From positions 14,221,287 through 14,285,286 of the forward strand of contig OZ024915.1 of the NCBI GenBank assembly GCA_964017125.1: DNA of 64,000 bases, given 5' to 3'. Positions within the stretch are counted from its first letter, which is position 1. Each line of letters starts with the position of its first letter. Shown here one piece after another: positions 11,235 to 22,205 of this stretch. Source of the DNA: Flabesymbios commensalis. Lineage: Eukaryota > Annelida > Polychaeta > Terebellida > Flabelligeridae. Under the pieces are notes generated by a model. That model was not told where the DNA came from. It searched no databases and saw only the letters and a list, made by a program, of their open reading frames with translations. A program made the translations under genes and the position numbers.

Positions 11235-11868
11235 AGAATCATTCAGCTTCAAAACGCGCATGCCTGGGACGGTCAAGTGTAGGCCAACAGTAGCCTATTG
11301 AGTACAGATTGATGGCATTAATATAGCCACTGAACTGATTACTAGATACTGCTCAAACGAGACATTGATCCAATGCTGTTTTGTTGTTAGGCCAACGTCT
11401 GCGACGCTGGCCCAACATTGAACCAACATTAGATAAATGTACAATGTTTGAGAGAAAGTCCTCCTGCCCAGCAAACGCAAGACATTTGTATGACATTTAT
11501 GCAATGTCGGCCCAACATCTTCGACGTTGGTCCAACATTGCATAAAGTCATACAAATGTTTTGTGTTTACTGGGTGACAATACACACTTGGGGGTCAAGC
11601 AGTTTCCAAATCCCCCCAGTAATACAGTCAGTTTGTTTGCAAGCAGGCGACCAAGTAGGAGCAAAAGACAAGGGCTTTGAATTATTACCTCATAGATGTC
11701 GCTCAAGTATATATGAACTTGCTGTGATTTGAGAACTTGCTCTTAATGAGGCTTTGGGTATGAAACGCATATTTAGTATTATTATGGAATAGGGCCTTGG
11801 CTTACCCACGGGCACTATTGCCTTCTGGGGGACCCTTGTCCCGCGAATTTTGACAGTTGACTACACCT
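11235..11868 (-). mobile_element. 634-bp TTAA-flanked element, family E (copy 1)
   Basis: Flanked by TTAA at 11231-11234 and 11869-11872. It matches 42500-43131 in inverted orientation over its full length. Shared landmarks are GACAGTTGACTACACCT, GGACCCTTGTCCCGCG, GATGTCGCTCAAGTATATATGA, and two family-D-like hairpins with CCCAGCAAACGCAAGACATT. No transposase is visible, so this is a non-autonomous element. Confidence 0.7.
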
Positions 11869-12179
11869 TTAAAGTCATTCGATAAAAGTAGGCCATAGTT
11901 CCGGCTTCGGGCTTCCTTCTGTCGCGATATTGCTATGATTGTGCAGAAAGCGACGTTAAATGCAATTTTCACACTCTCGTGAACATACGGGCTAAACACG
12001 GCTAAATACTATTCCCTCCATATATAGAATTCGGTGACGGAAACTTCCAACAATACTAAATATTTACAAGAAAGGCCGGAGACGAGAAGAAATAAATTAT
12101 ATAACATGAAAGTTCCAAACATACTTGTTGTTAGGGATTGTACCTGTTTTTACACTATGTAATTCGGTGCCAGATGGCT

Positions 12180-12366
12180 CCCCTCGGTGGTCTCTTTTAG
12201 CTAATGTCAGGCGCAGAACCTCTGCGTCCGACAGTACAGTAGCTAAAAGAGACCAACCGAGGTCTGCTACCAAATTATGGATGTTACCGTTGCAGATTTT
12301 TCGTTGAGATGTGGACAGCTCTCCCTTGATGTTCGTCTTGTGATAATGAGCGACAGTTATCTACTT
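12180..12366. repeat. Nested hairpin repeat, first copy of a direct pair
   Basis: An outer inverted pair (CTCGGTGGTCTCTTTTAGCT / AGCTAAAAGAGACCAACCGAG) encloses an inner one (CAGAACCTCTGCG). It is followed by CCGTTGCAGAT..GAGATGTGGACAG. The last part recurs at about 12592-12735 with TCGTTGCAGATG..GAGATGCGGACAG, so two copies bracket a family A MITE. Confidence 0.5.
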
Positions 12367-12372
12367 TATTTC

Positions 12373-12577
12373 TTTCAAGCCTGAACTTACTTTGCATTCT
12401 CATCCACTACAAGCCATGAAAATGATTTAAAGTGGGTGAAAAATTAAAGAAAATTACCATGTATTAGTAAACCAGTTTTATGGAAATTTTCATTCTGAAA
12501 CACCTGGTTGTAGGAAAATTAGGTCAGTTTTCAAGGATTTAAAATGATGCTTCAATGCATCGTGAGGGCTTAAAGGG
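12373..12577 (-). mobile_element. Family A MITE (reverse, internally deleted)
   Basis: Ends AAAGGG with TTAA at 12578-12581 and contains GATGCTTCAATGCATCGTGAGG and TCATCCACTACAAGCC, as in other family A copies. One arm of the central ACTACAAGTC hairpin is missing. Confidence 0.6.
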
Positions 12578-13202
12578 TTAATTAAAACAGTTGTAGGACT
12601 ACTGGTGACAAAATCGGTCCGTCTAATGTCGGACGCAGAGGTTTTTTGTGGAGTTGGTGTTATCGTTGCAGATGTTTCCGTGAGATGCGGACAGTTCATC
12701 GCGCCTAAAATGAGCGAAATTATTTGATTTACACAATCGCACTGGCGAAGTATTCGTCCAGACAAATTTAACGAATCATATCTACAAATTTCTCCGGGAG
12801 CACCTGCCATTTGTGGTATATGTATACCGCAAGGTAAGGAAATATTAACTTAGTCATTGTTCATCTTTCATTACATATATGAACCGAGGGCGTAGTGTTT
12901 ATTTTATATATTTTACACACATAAATTCGGCCCCACGAGACTCAAACACTGAAAATCACGGAGTTCGTGGCCTAACACAAAACCAACTGAATAATAGGCA
13001 AACGTGGCACCTAAATTACACAATTTGAGGGAATTATTGCAATAAAAACAGACCGAGCTGTCATTATAACTAGCCTGCAGGTCATGCCTTCATCCCCTGT
13101 CGCAGTACCGGTGTACCGTACATAATAACACCAATTTGTATTATGTCAGAACTAGACTGCAGTAGGGCCTACATATATTCCGGCAATCACTGAACAAAAA
13201 CA

Positions 13203-13306
13203 TTTCCAGCAAACAAGAGGCGTTTGCCCAATGTTGAGCCAGCGTCGTAGAGGATAGGCCAACGTCAGCCCAACATGGGGCCAACGCCTTGTGTTTGCTG
13301 GGTTAT
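13203..13306. mobile_element. Family D fold-back MITE, well preserved
   Basis: The ends CCAGCAAACA and TGTTTGCTGG are inverted. The interior has GCCCAATGTTGAGCCAGCG and its partial inverse. At about 104 bp this is the clearest copy of the family. Confidence 0.6.
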
Positions 13307-13316
13307 GATGGCTTAA

Positions 13317-13760
13317 CCCCTTTTACAGTGCGGGGATCGATGTTACGTCAGAATCTAAAGTCGATCCCCGCACTGAAAGAATAAAAAAACATTATAGGCC
13401 TACGGGCCGTCGACCCATAACATATGTATTAGAGCCTATTGTTCTGGCAACATTTCTATATTAGGCCTGTGTGTTTTAACATGTTCACCTTTGATACGTT
13501 TTTCATCTGTGTTATATATTTCATTTGTATTATATATTATATGATTGACTATTTTCAAATAAAAGTATCACTACAGAGCACATATGACACATAGCCTGAC
13601 TGCTAATGTCCACCCTGTATAAATATATCTCAATAAATAAATAATTAAATAAATAAACAAATGAAGCGGAATTAGCTAACTAAGCCATTTATGCTGACTT
13701 TAAATTGAACAAACTTTTGCTCTCCATGGTTTATGCAAAAATATTTCAGCATTGTAAGGG
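13317..13760 (-). mobile_element. Family B MITE, split by extra sequence
   Basis: TTAA at 13313-13316 precedes CCCCTTTTACAGTGCGGGG. The hairpin GTCAGAATCTAAAGTCGATC leads to GGGCCGTCGACCCATAACAT. The other half (CCATGGTTTATGCAAAAATA, then TGTAAGGG) resumes near 13660. The 200 bp between is foreign or expanded. Confidence 0.5.
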
Positions 13761-13804
13761 TCACTGCTGGCCACCAGCATTACTCTAGTAAAAATCAGAG
13801 CATC

Positions 13805-13895
13805 CCAGCTAAGAAGAGATATAGGCTAAACCTGACGTTGGATCAGCATCTGCGATGCTGGCCCAACATTCATCCAATTTCGGATACATAGGCCT
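13805..13895. repeat. Family D MITE remnant
   Basis: CCCAGCTAAG is followed by ACGTTGGATCAGCATCTGCG and GATGCTGGCCCAACATT. It lies about 270 bp upstream of the GPCR start. Confidence 0.45.
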
Positions 13896-14042
13896 ATATC
13901 ATTTTGCGATCCAGCTTCCTGGTGAGCCATTGTCACGAGGACAATTAAGTAGAAAATATCCGGCTTTGAAAACCACACACCACATATAGGCCTATTATGT
14001 AATATGGGCCTAACCATATTGATGCACATTCAGAAGTAAGCA

Positions 14043-14134
14043 GTTTACAATGTAACTGCCACTAAATGTAGACTGAAGTCCCACAGCTGTAACACGTGGT
14101 GGTTTACAATGTAACTGCCACTAAATGTAGACTG
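14043..14134 (+). promoter_or_regulatory. 33-bp direct repeat just upstream of the GPCR
   Basis: An identical 33-bp segment beginning GTTTACAATGTAACTGCC occurs at 14043-14075 and 14102-14134, 59 bp apart. The second copy ends 35 bp before the GPCR ATG. The duplicate could contain promoter or 5' UTR sequence. No TATA box is evident, and function is not shown. Confidence 0.35.
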
Positions 14135-14169
14135 TAACACGCTAGTCACAGTTAACACGGCTTCTTACG

Positions 14170-15204
14170 ATGGAGGTCTTCTACATTCATCTGATGGTCC
14201 GCTGGTGTATAGCTGCAGTTGGAATAGTCGCCAATCTTTTGGGATTAGTTGTGTTATTACAGCCTGTGTTTAGAAAGAAGTCAACATTTGTGTATTTATC
14301 AGCTCTGGCTATAACTGACACAGCAGTGCTGGTCTGCTTACCCATAAATATGTCAATATGGAATGTGAAGCCTCCACTCATGGCAACTGCTTTAGTGGTT
14401 TACTTCCAGCAATGCTCATCTTGCTTATTGGCGGCCGTCACTGTAGACAGGTGCATCATTGTGTTCTATCCACTTCGTTCACTTGATTTGTGCACAAGAA
14501 AAAGGTCGTTATTGGTGATGCTAGTCCTGTACATTGTAGTGCCATTACCACAACTTCTCGGATTAATATGTGTTCACAACAAAGACAAAATACCAGAGAA
14601 ATGCTATAAAATCCAGGCTCATATCTATGTGGGAATGTATGCCTTATTGCCTTTCTTCATATTAATTATTGCAAACATAAGTATCATTTTGCGCCTAAGA
14701 ATGAGAAAACGGGAGCTGAAGGATATGACAAATGCCAATTCTGCTGCAGAAGGAGAGAGAGAGATGTCAGGAGCAGAGAAGGACGATAGAAAGATTAATA
14801 TCATGCTGATCTTTACCACGGTGGCTTTCTTTCTACTTGTCACGCCCGTATCTTTAGCTCGTGTTATAAACATACTACCGTATGATAAGCTGTATGAAAA
14901 CTATACCCTTGAAATCCTTGTTGATATAGGCCTTGTGAACCATGCAATAAATATGTTCATCTATTGTTCAACTGGAAGGAAATTTAGAGAGGAAGCAATT
15001 AAAGTGATGGCCAGAATGACAAATTATCTAGGGTGTCGGTTTGTCTGCTTAAACAATGCTAGCAGAAGACCTTCAGATATTTTGGTCAGCAGGCAGACTA
15101 ACAAGCATGGCATTGATAATCAAGCTTCTCCGTTACAATCCAGTGATATATCATATACGCCTGGTGGTACTGACAGCTCCAAACATTCGTCTTCGTCTAT
15201 GTGA
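14170..15204 (+). CDS. Rhodopsin-family (class A) G-protein-coupled receptor, peptide-receptor-like
   Basis: A 344-residue single-exon frame with seven hydrophobic segments, predicted to signal from the plasma membrane. TM1 is about 10-32 (N22, position 1.50), TM2 about 40-60 (LAITD, D50) and TM3 about 70-95 with DRC at 93-95 in place of DRY. TM4 is about 112-134, TM5 about 152-175 (P161), TM6 about 209-232 (P225 in LLVTP, no CWxP tryptophan). TM7 ends in NMFIY (261-265) in place of NPxxY, followed by helix-8 GRKFREE. The usual TM3 extracellular cysteine (position 3.25) is proline 69, although C134 and C145 lie around the second extracellular loop. The N-terminus is very short. An in-frame TAG at 14143-14145 lies 24 bp upstream of the ATG, supporting this start unless a 5' exon is spliced on. 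The tail is Ser/Thr-rich. Such variants occur among orphan neuropeptide-like receptors expanded in marine invertebrates. The ligand is unknown. Confidence 0.9.
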   Translation: MEVFYIHLMVRWCIAAVGIVANLLGLVVLLQPVFRKKSTFVYLSALAITDTAVLVCLPINMSIWNVKPPLMATALVVYFQQCSSCLLAAVTVDRCIIVFYPLRSLDLCTRKRSLLVMLVLYIVVPLPQLLGLICVHNKDKIPEKCYKIQAHIYVGMYALLPFFILIIANISIILRLRMRKRELKDMTNANSAAEGEREMSGAEKDDRKINIMLIFTTVAFFLLVTPVSLARVINILPYDKLYENYTLEILVDIGLVNHAINMFIYCSTGRKFREEAIKVMARMTNYLGCRFVCLNNASRRPSDILVSRQTNKHGIDNQASPLQSSDISYTPGGTDSSKHSSSSM

Positions 15205-15354
15205 AATTATAAAACAACATGCTTACGCTGCAGCCTACCCCCTGCCCCAGGATGCAAAAGACAAAAAATAGCTGCCATATAATTATGCTGGGTATCTGTT
15301 TGTTTAACTGCTTGCTACTCCCAGCTGAATGCAAGGATAGCTAATTAGAGTTAA

Positions 15355-15719
15355 AGGGACTGGCCCAGGCTAAAATCATAAAAAAATCGGTGATTTTATT
15401 TCGGGTTCTTAATATGACCATATGATGTAAACATGTACATAGACTAGAACTGCAAATTTTTATAATTTTTGTGCTGCTTATTCACCAGTTAGGCTAGATA
15501 TAGAGACGAAATTCCTGATTTCTAATTATTGACAACCATGTCAAAAATAGGAAATGCGGGAATTTCGTCTCTATATCTAGTCTAACTGATCAATGCGCAG
15601 CACAAAAAATATAAAAATTTGCAGTTCTAGTCTCTGTACATGTTTACATCATATGGTCATATTAGGAACCCGAAATAAAATCACCGATTTTTTTATGATT
15701 TTAGCCTGGGCCAGTCCCT
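15355..15719. mobile_element. Full-length palindromic TTAA MITE, family C (copy 1)
   Basis: TTAA at 15351-15354 and 15720-15723 bracket a 365-bp near-perfect palindrome with ends AGGGACTGGCCCAGGC / GCCTGGGCCAGTCCCT. The arms hold ATATGACCATATGATG and GAGACGAAATTCC around a centre near 15537. It lies 150 bp after the GPCR stop, and no AATAAA is seen before it. TTAA target use fits Kolobok or piggyBac relatives. Confidence 0.85.
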
Positions 15720-16064
15720 TTAAAGTAACACAAAATGGACAACAAAAGAAGCTTGATTAGGCATGTGGATATCCGCTTTATCGTAGACAGAATTGTGAAA
15801 CCCCATAATCATTATGTTGCTACTTGCAAATCAAGCTGTCTATAACAGTTACTTGACTTACTTCATATCTGTCAATGTATAACATAACAGATTTAAAAAC
15901 CTGAACAAGAAACACACAAAGATAGGCCTATAATCTAGAATATGCAATACAATGCCGGAGATCCTTTGTATTAGCACTTGTGCTACTTGGAAATCCAAAT
16001 AAATATGTTTATACCAATACAAAGGGTGTAATTCTGTCTTGGTATCTAAATACCATTGCACATG

Positions 16065-16140
16065 CCCAGAAACACAAAAGAGTTGTATAAAATGTGTACG
16101 ATGTTCGCCGATGTTATACAAATGTGTGTGTTTGCTGGGT
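16065..16140. repeat. Short family D relative
   Basis: Inverted ends CCCAGAAACACA and TGTGTTTGCTGGG enclose TTGTATAA and TTATACAA, as in the hairpins inside the family E elements. Confidence 0.5.
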
Positions 16141-16503
16141 AGGCTACCCACAGGTATCTAGCTTTCAGTTTTTTATTGCAGTTGTTCATAAACTGTAACT
16201 TTATTCCAAACATTCATGTGATACATGAAGTGTGCAGTGCAGCATGTGGTACTTTATAATTAACCCTTGAAGTTATTCAATGAGGGTGAGCAACATCACA
16301 GTTTTTCTGTCGCCATATTGCCCTAATGTAGGCCTACATAAAGCGACGTGAAGCAATATTCACCTAGATGTGCCATAATGTTTGTAAATGTCGATATAAG
16401 ATGTATAGTATGACTATGGTAATATAAGGATATATTTCATCATCATTGTGTATTTATGTAATGGAATACAGTAAAACCTGAACAATGAAAAATTAACCCT
16501 TAA

Positions 16504-16747
16504 CCCTTTAAGCCCCCACGCTGTATTAAAGCATCATTTTACATCCATAAAAACAGACTTAATTTTCCTACAACTAGGGGTTTTTGAAGGAAGATTTCCA
16601 TGAAACTGGTTTACCAATACATGGCAATTTTCTTTAATTTTTAAACCACATCAAATCATCTTCATTCACTACAAGTCGAGAATTGCTACAGCAATTTGCG
16701 GCTTGTGGTGGATGAAGATGACAATGGTAAATACAGAATTGAAAGGG
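16504..16747 (+). mobile_element. Family A MITE with TTAA target site
   Basis: TTAA at 16500-16503 and 16748-16751 flank CCCTTTAAGCCC..AATTGAAAGGG, 244 bp. The interior has a hairpin CACTACAAGTCGAGAATTGC / GCAATTTGCGGCTTGTGGTG. CCCTTT ends plus TTAA is the piggyBac style. Confidence 0.75.
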
Positions 16748-17022
16748 TTAAAGTGCTGCAATATTTGTGTATAAGCACTTACAACATTGGCCAGGAAACA
16801 ACACACGGCACTGAAACAATGTTGTTTTATATTAAAGCTACTCAATCAGGCCAAAATAATCATTTTTGTCGTGGCTCCTTGATACGTTCCTAAGATGTCT
16901 GAAATTAAATCTGATTCTTATTTCTCTTACAACTGGTAAATGCGCAACACAAACAATTTATGCTACTGGAAAAATTATATTATTAATGATGATCAGTTAA
17001 AACTCAACAAGTTATCACTTAA

Positions 17023-17156
17023 AGGGACTGGCTCAGGCAAAAATCATCAAAAAATCGGTGATATCATTTTGACTTACTAATAAAATAATAAAGTTTTTTT
17101 TAAATTTTGTGCTGCGCATTCACCAGTCAGGCTAGATAGGTAAATGCGCAGCACAA
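17023..17156 (+). mobile_element. Family C MITE, truncated
   Basis: TTAA at 17019-17022 is followed by AGGGACTGGCTCAGGC and the TCGGTGAT block. The copy breaks off after the ATGCGCAGCACAAAA segment, so most of one arm is lost. Confidence 0.65.
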
Positions 17157-17360
17157 AAAAGAAAACACTTCTGCACAATGCCAATTTTACTCCAATGTTT
17201 GCATAATGTCAATTTTACTCCAGTGTCATTCAGATAAAGTTTTCTGTCAATAAATAAAGAACAACCAATTTGATCATAATGAAAGCTATATTTAATTCAT
17301 TTGACATTGACTTTTATATACAACAAAGGCAAGTAGTGGTATTCTCCGATAACAAACAAC

Positions 17361-17575
17361 CACTTCCAAACAAACATAGATATCGGACCAATGATCGGCC
17401 AACATCTAAGACATTGGCTGAACATTGGACGGATATCTTGTGTTGGCTGGACTACCTAGCAAACATGAAACGTTGGCCCAACGTTGGTTTACTGTTGACA
17501 GTAAACTAACACTGGGTGGCCCGACAGTAAACCAACAGTAAACCAACGCTGGGTCAATGTATCATGTTGGCAGGA
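17361..17575. repeat. Two adjoining family D-like hairpins
   Basis: GGACCAATGATCGGCCAACA and its partner, ending TGTTGGCTGG, are followed by a second unit. That unit has GTTGGCCCAACGTTGG and repeated ACAGTAAACCAACAGTAAACC, ending near CATGTTGGCAGGAC. Confidence 0.45.
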
Positions 17576-17892
17576 CATAGCTATGTGGTGAAAACATCAT
17601 AATTCAACAATTTGAAGTAAATGCTTCGCTCTGATGTGGTTCATTAACAATAAGATATGTGCACGACGATAGCAGATAAGTTAAGCCTCTATAGGCCGGT
17701 ACCTAAAAGCAACAATGAAAAAACATTCAATAAATATTATTTATATATACTTGCCGAGAAGCAATAATATATCCAAAAGCCTGCGAATTGTAAGTGTGGA
17801 AATATATATTTCAATGAAAAACTAGCTAATTCACAGCTACATAAAAGTCTTATTGCATTATAGTAACAAAAACAATTTATTATAATATGATT

Positions 17893-18495
17893 TTACATTA
17901 AAGCTATATATATATTCGCGTAAAATGTGTGGATCCAATATTACACCTGCATCGTTTATGTCCATCATGTTGGGAGCCAGATGAAAACAATTTCATCATC
18001 TGTAACTTATGCAACATAAATAAAAAAATGTGTGTTAAACATCCTCCATAGTAAACCGACTTATCCCATTTTAAGACGGCGATATTTCAAGCTGACTGAA
18101 TTTACTGATCCTTTAGTAGTTGTCATTTTATTCACCTATAATTGGCCATCAAGATAGCGATGTTTTTATGGATTTACATGCCTATGCACACGACTGTTTT
18201 ATTAATTGTAAATGATGCTGATCTAGTATAAATAAAACATTTACAATTTCATGGTGAATAATGCTGTATTGAAGTATAAATATTAGAGAAGAATAGAAAT
18301 CAAGTCGGAGTAAAAAATAAATCATCACAGTAAGAAAGCCAGCTGTTTATCTATTTTGTAGGTGTAAAACTTTGAATTTATTGTTCTTCAAAACCCACCC
18401 AGCTCCCAACATTATGATAGGTTCCACTATAGCTTCATGTGTAATATTGAATCCAAACATTAAATGTGAATGTAAAGCTTTAAAACGGTAAAATC
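17893..18495. repeat. Fold-back element about 0.6 kb
   Basis: A block at about 17893-17985 (AAAGCTATA, GGATCCAATATTACAC, CATGTTGGGAGCCAGATG) reappears inverted at about 18398-18495 (CAGCTCCCAACATTATG, GTGTAATATTGAATCC, GTAAAGCTTT). The 400 bp between is plain AT-rich sequence with no gene. Confidence 0.55.
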
Positions 18496-19261
18496 ATAGC
18501 AGGAACTCAAGTGGGTACGTACACATATATTTCTCCACAGTTTAATCACAGAAAGTAAATGGTTTATGAAATAACATGACACAGTCTCTCTTGGTTCCTT
18601 GATGCTTTAAGTATTGCTTTGTGGTATTTTTCTTTGCATACCAGAAAATTTCTCAAAGTTGTATTTCTTTATTTTCAGACTTTTAAAAAAATGTTCAGGC
18701 TGTTTTTTTATTAAAACAGACTTGTGTGTCATTATATTCACTTTGTGTGTCATATTATTTCACTTTGACACCTTCCAGATTAAGCTTGTACACAGTGTAC
18801 CAGGCATAATAAATACAATAAAAATTTGTTAAAAAAGCAATGTTGCATGATCGATCGATGCGATGCAGTACCAAGCGTAATGAATATCATATAAATGAAT
18901 GTAATACCCTAATAAGTGTTTGTGGAGTACGAAGCGCAAAAAAACAATATCACAAATAAAGTATTTCCATTGCTCTGTGAAATATACCCCAAATATTGAA
19001 GAAAAAACTGATGCTAGATTTAAATTAGGTGGAATACATCTTTTTAAAATAATGCATTTTTTTATCATTTCATTTGAATATTGTGTTATTATTATTTTGA
19101 ATCCATACTTTTTTATATCACTTCATACATGTGTCATTCTGGGTGATGTACAGTAATATATCAATTCAAGCTTTAATTGGTAGAAAATTCAGAAAAGGGT
19201 ATTGATGTGGATTATAATAGTATTTTCATTGCCACTTATGTAACCAATATCTAAAAGTTAA

Positions 19262-19504
19262 AGCGACACAAACAGGCTAAAATCATAAAAAAATCGGTGA
19301 TTTTATTTTGGTTTCTTAATATGAGCATATGATGTAAACAAGTTCATAGGCTAAAACTGCAATTTTTTTTTAAATTTTTGTGCTACACATTGACTAGTTA
19401 AGCGGGATATAAAGACAAAATTCCCGATTTCTTATTTCGGACATGCATGTCCAAAATAAGAAATATATGGGAATTTCGTTTCAATATCTCTTGATTTAGT
19501 CGCT
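19262..19504. mobile_element. Family C-like palindromic MITE, GCGACAC subtype
   Basis: TTAA at 19258-19261 and 19505-19508 flank ends AGCGACACAAACAGG and AGTCGCT. The interior shares the TCGGTGATTTTAT and ATATGATGTAAACA blocks with family C, so this is a sister subfamily with changed termini. Confidence 0.65.
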
Positions 19505-19984
19505 TTAAATATGTCATAAAACTGTGACACCCCAGTAAAAACAGACATTGAACCAATGTTGGCTTGAAAATCTTTACCATATTTTTAACATATCTCAAAT
19601 ACTGTGCAATATTGCTACCACTCATTCAACTCCATCAGATCTATTGTAGTCGACATCACAACAATTTAGGAATTTTCTTTTTCTACTCTCCATATAATCC
19701 ACATACTGCCATCTAGCAGTAGTTTTTTTATTAATCAAGTGAAAATGATGACCTCAAAGGAACCAATGCTGGTTTTAACCATCTGGAACCTCTTCGCAAA
19801 TAAAAGCAAAGCAAAATAACAAATCACATCTTAGAAGACAAATAAAACATCAACAACAAAAATGTTCCCAATAAACAGGCATGTCGTTGTAAAATAAACA
19901 CATTTCGTTTAACAACTAATGTACGTTGAAGAAAGTTTGATATGTTTAACGTCCTGGGCCAGTTTTCTCTGAATAAGGCTCCTA

Positions 19985-20365
19985 GCCCTTCAACCCTCAA
20001 AGCGCTGACAATTTTTTCATAAACCATGGAGACCAAAGGGTTTTTTTCAATTTGAACTCATCATAAATGTCTTAGTTAGCTTTTCCCGATTCTTTTAAAT
20101 ACCTATGTTATGGGTCTGCGGACATTAGAAATATTTCTATTTGTACAGTGCTGGGATTGACTTTAGTCGTCAGAATCTGACGTCTACAGACGTCAGATTC
20201 TGACAACTGAAGTCAATCGGGTCTCAATGGTCTCAAAAATTAAAAAAATATTGAGTAATTTTTAACCTCTTGAAGTTGTGGATCACGGCAGCGAGTCACA
20301 ACTTCAAGGGTCACAAAATCAAGTGGGTGAGAATTTTAACTCTATACCTTAGCACTTCAAGGGTT
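19985..20365. mobile_element. Family B MITE followed by a CTTGAAGTTG hairpin
   Basis: AACCCTCAAAGCGCTGACAA, CCATGGAGACCAAAGGG, TATGGGTCTGCGGAC and the hairpin TCTGACGTCTACAGACGTCAGA mark family B. The sequence then runs into CTTGAAGTTGTGGATC..GAGTCACAACTTCAAG (family H core) and GGGTTAA near 20363. Confidence 0.55.
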
Positions 20366-20398
20366 AAAGTTATTAGCTGAGCTGTTAACCCTCAGAGC

Positions 20399-20628
20399 TC
20401 TGGTGCTGACTATACATTATACTAATATTTTTGTGTTTTTATTAGCACCTGCCTAACTGAATTCTGAAAGTGATATAGGACTTGAAACTGTGATTTTGAA
20501 AAATTATTCAACTTAAATTTTACAAATTAAAGTAATTTTTAGTCACTTAAAAAGCTGTGAATTGTGGTAGCGAGACACAGCTTCAAGTGACTAAAAATTG
20601 AAATTTAATCACTCAAGAGTTCTAGAGG
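20399..20628. mobile_element. Family H MITE
   Basis: TTAA at 20395-20398 is followed by CCCTCAGAGCTCTGGTGCTG. The interior holds GTCACTTAAAAAGCTGTG / ACACAGCTTCAAGTGAC. The right end (GAGTTCTAGAGGTTA) has eroded. Compare 29748-29988. Confidence 0.5.
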
Positions 20629-20639
20629 TTACAGTTAAG

Positions 20640-21555
20640 ATGAACTTAGTCATCACCTGATCTCACAACATCCCAATACAATAATCCAGTACTTAATGTC
20701 TTTTCTCAGGCTGTAGCCAGTTTCCATTTGAGCAGTAAATTGTCACATCATGTATCTATCGCAAATTAAAAAAAACAAATTTCTAGTGAATAAGTCATTT
20801 AAGCAGATAAAATAATAGTTTGTGCTTTCGAGATTCAATCATTTCCACCATAATACAACCATTTTTTCACAATACATGTAGTGGATAATATAATTTACAG
20901 CCTTATGATACAATTTTCCTTCCACTCAAACATTTTAAACAATTATAGAAATTATAACACAATATCTTGTGATATACATATAAGTGTAATATCAATGTGT
21001 CACAAGTGAAGACACATAAAACATTAATGTGTGATTCTGCAGACCATTTTAATGCAGCTACCTGCACATTATTTTAAAAGTACATTTGGTGCTTCAAAAA
21101 AAGTATGGATGATCTAGTTCTCATTGCCAAACAAATTCAGACAAAATTGGGGTGACTAAATGTTTATCCTTAAACTGCCAAGTAATTTAATTGGAATTTT
21201 CAGTCAAGTGAAGTTGTATCTTGCTGACACTATACACAGGTCGACAATTTTGAAATCTTACAGATTCTTGCTCTTATTGAGTATGCTCATACCAATAATT
21301 CAAACATGACACTGATATTGTATGTTTACAAAGGCATTCTGTAAGTATAAAATCATGTGACCCTCTTCCAAGCTATTTATTATTGGTAATTCCACTAATT
21401 ATTATAATATGTACATCTCAGACTATTACACAATTAAAACTAGCAGGCTAGAAGCCCACAAGAAATGAGGCATGCTGCGTGACAAAGAGGAAAGCCTAAG
21501 TACACCAACTTGTCTAAGTGCTGCATCATCCCTTGATATATATCTAGCATTCATT
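20640..21555. other. AT-rich stretch without recognised features
   Basis: No open frame, RNA gene or clear terminal repeat was seen. A weak trace of the family H core (GTGAAGTTGTATCTTGCTGAC) lies near 21215. Confidence 0.5.
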
Positions 21556-21560
21556 TATCC

Positions 21561-22205
21561 CTCTCGACTTTCGTGATCGACTTCAGACGTCAGATTCGGA
21601 TGTCTAAAGTCCATCCACACACTGAAAGAATAAAACATGTTTAAAATATACCGGTGACGTCAGTCTATTGTTAAAACAGTAGATTCGGATTTAAGAATCT
21701 ACTGTTGTCTTATGTCGGACACAAAAAGGTTTTACCATGCCATTGCATAACTGCATGGCTAATGTTTCACTTTTACCATGCTAACTATCAATTGTTTTCT
21801 AAATTTTGTCTATATCAAATATTTAGATAAACTTATTTTGTGTATTTTAAGTCGAAGAAAGACCTCAATTACAATAAATTCGTAGATCCGAATATACATT
21901 CGGATCTACGAATCTATCAAATTTTGTTCTTTCTCCTTGACATAATGGCTGTACACCCTTTGGTTTATATCAAAATTCTTCAGTGCTTTAATCCTTACAA
22001 TGCTGAAATATGTTTGGAGACCAAAGGTATTTTTCAATTTGAAATCATCATAAATGTCTTAGTCAGCTCTTTCTGCTTTATTTGAATACATGTTATTGAA
22101 TACCCATGCTATGGGTCTACAGCTATTATAAATATTTTTATTCCTTCAGTGCTGGGACCGTCTCTAGGCATCAAAATTGTGACGTCTAAAGATTCAGATT
22201 AAACC
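21561..22205. repeat. Two family B remnants with intervening hairpins
   Basis: A fragment near 21570-21630 (GACTTCAGACGTCAGATTC) and a longer one at about 21985-22205 (GCTGAAATATGTTTGGAGAC, ATGGGTCTACAGC) are family B. Between them lies a perfect hairpin with arms 21879-21893 and 21898-21912 (TTCGTAGATCCGAAT and its inverse). A smaller hairpin, CAGTAGATTC / GAATCTACTG, is near 21680. Confidence 0.5.

Noticed and set aside
10866-11276. 136-residue frame with repeated HSFI
   Set aside because: Translation of the GAAT microsatellite.
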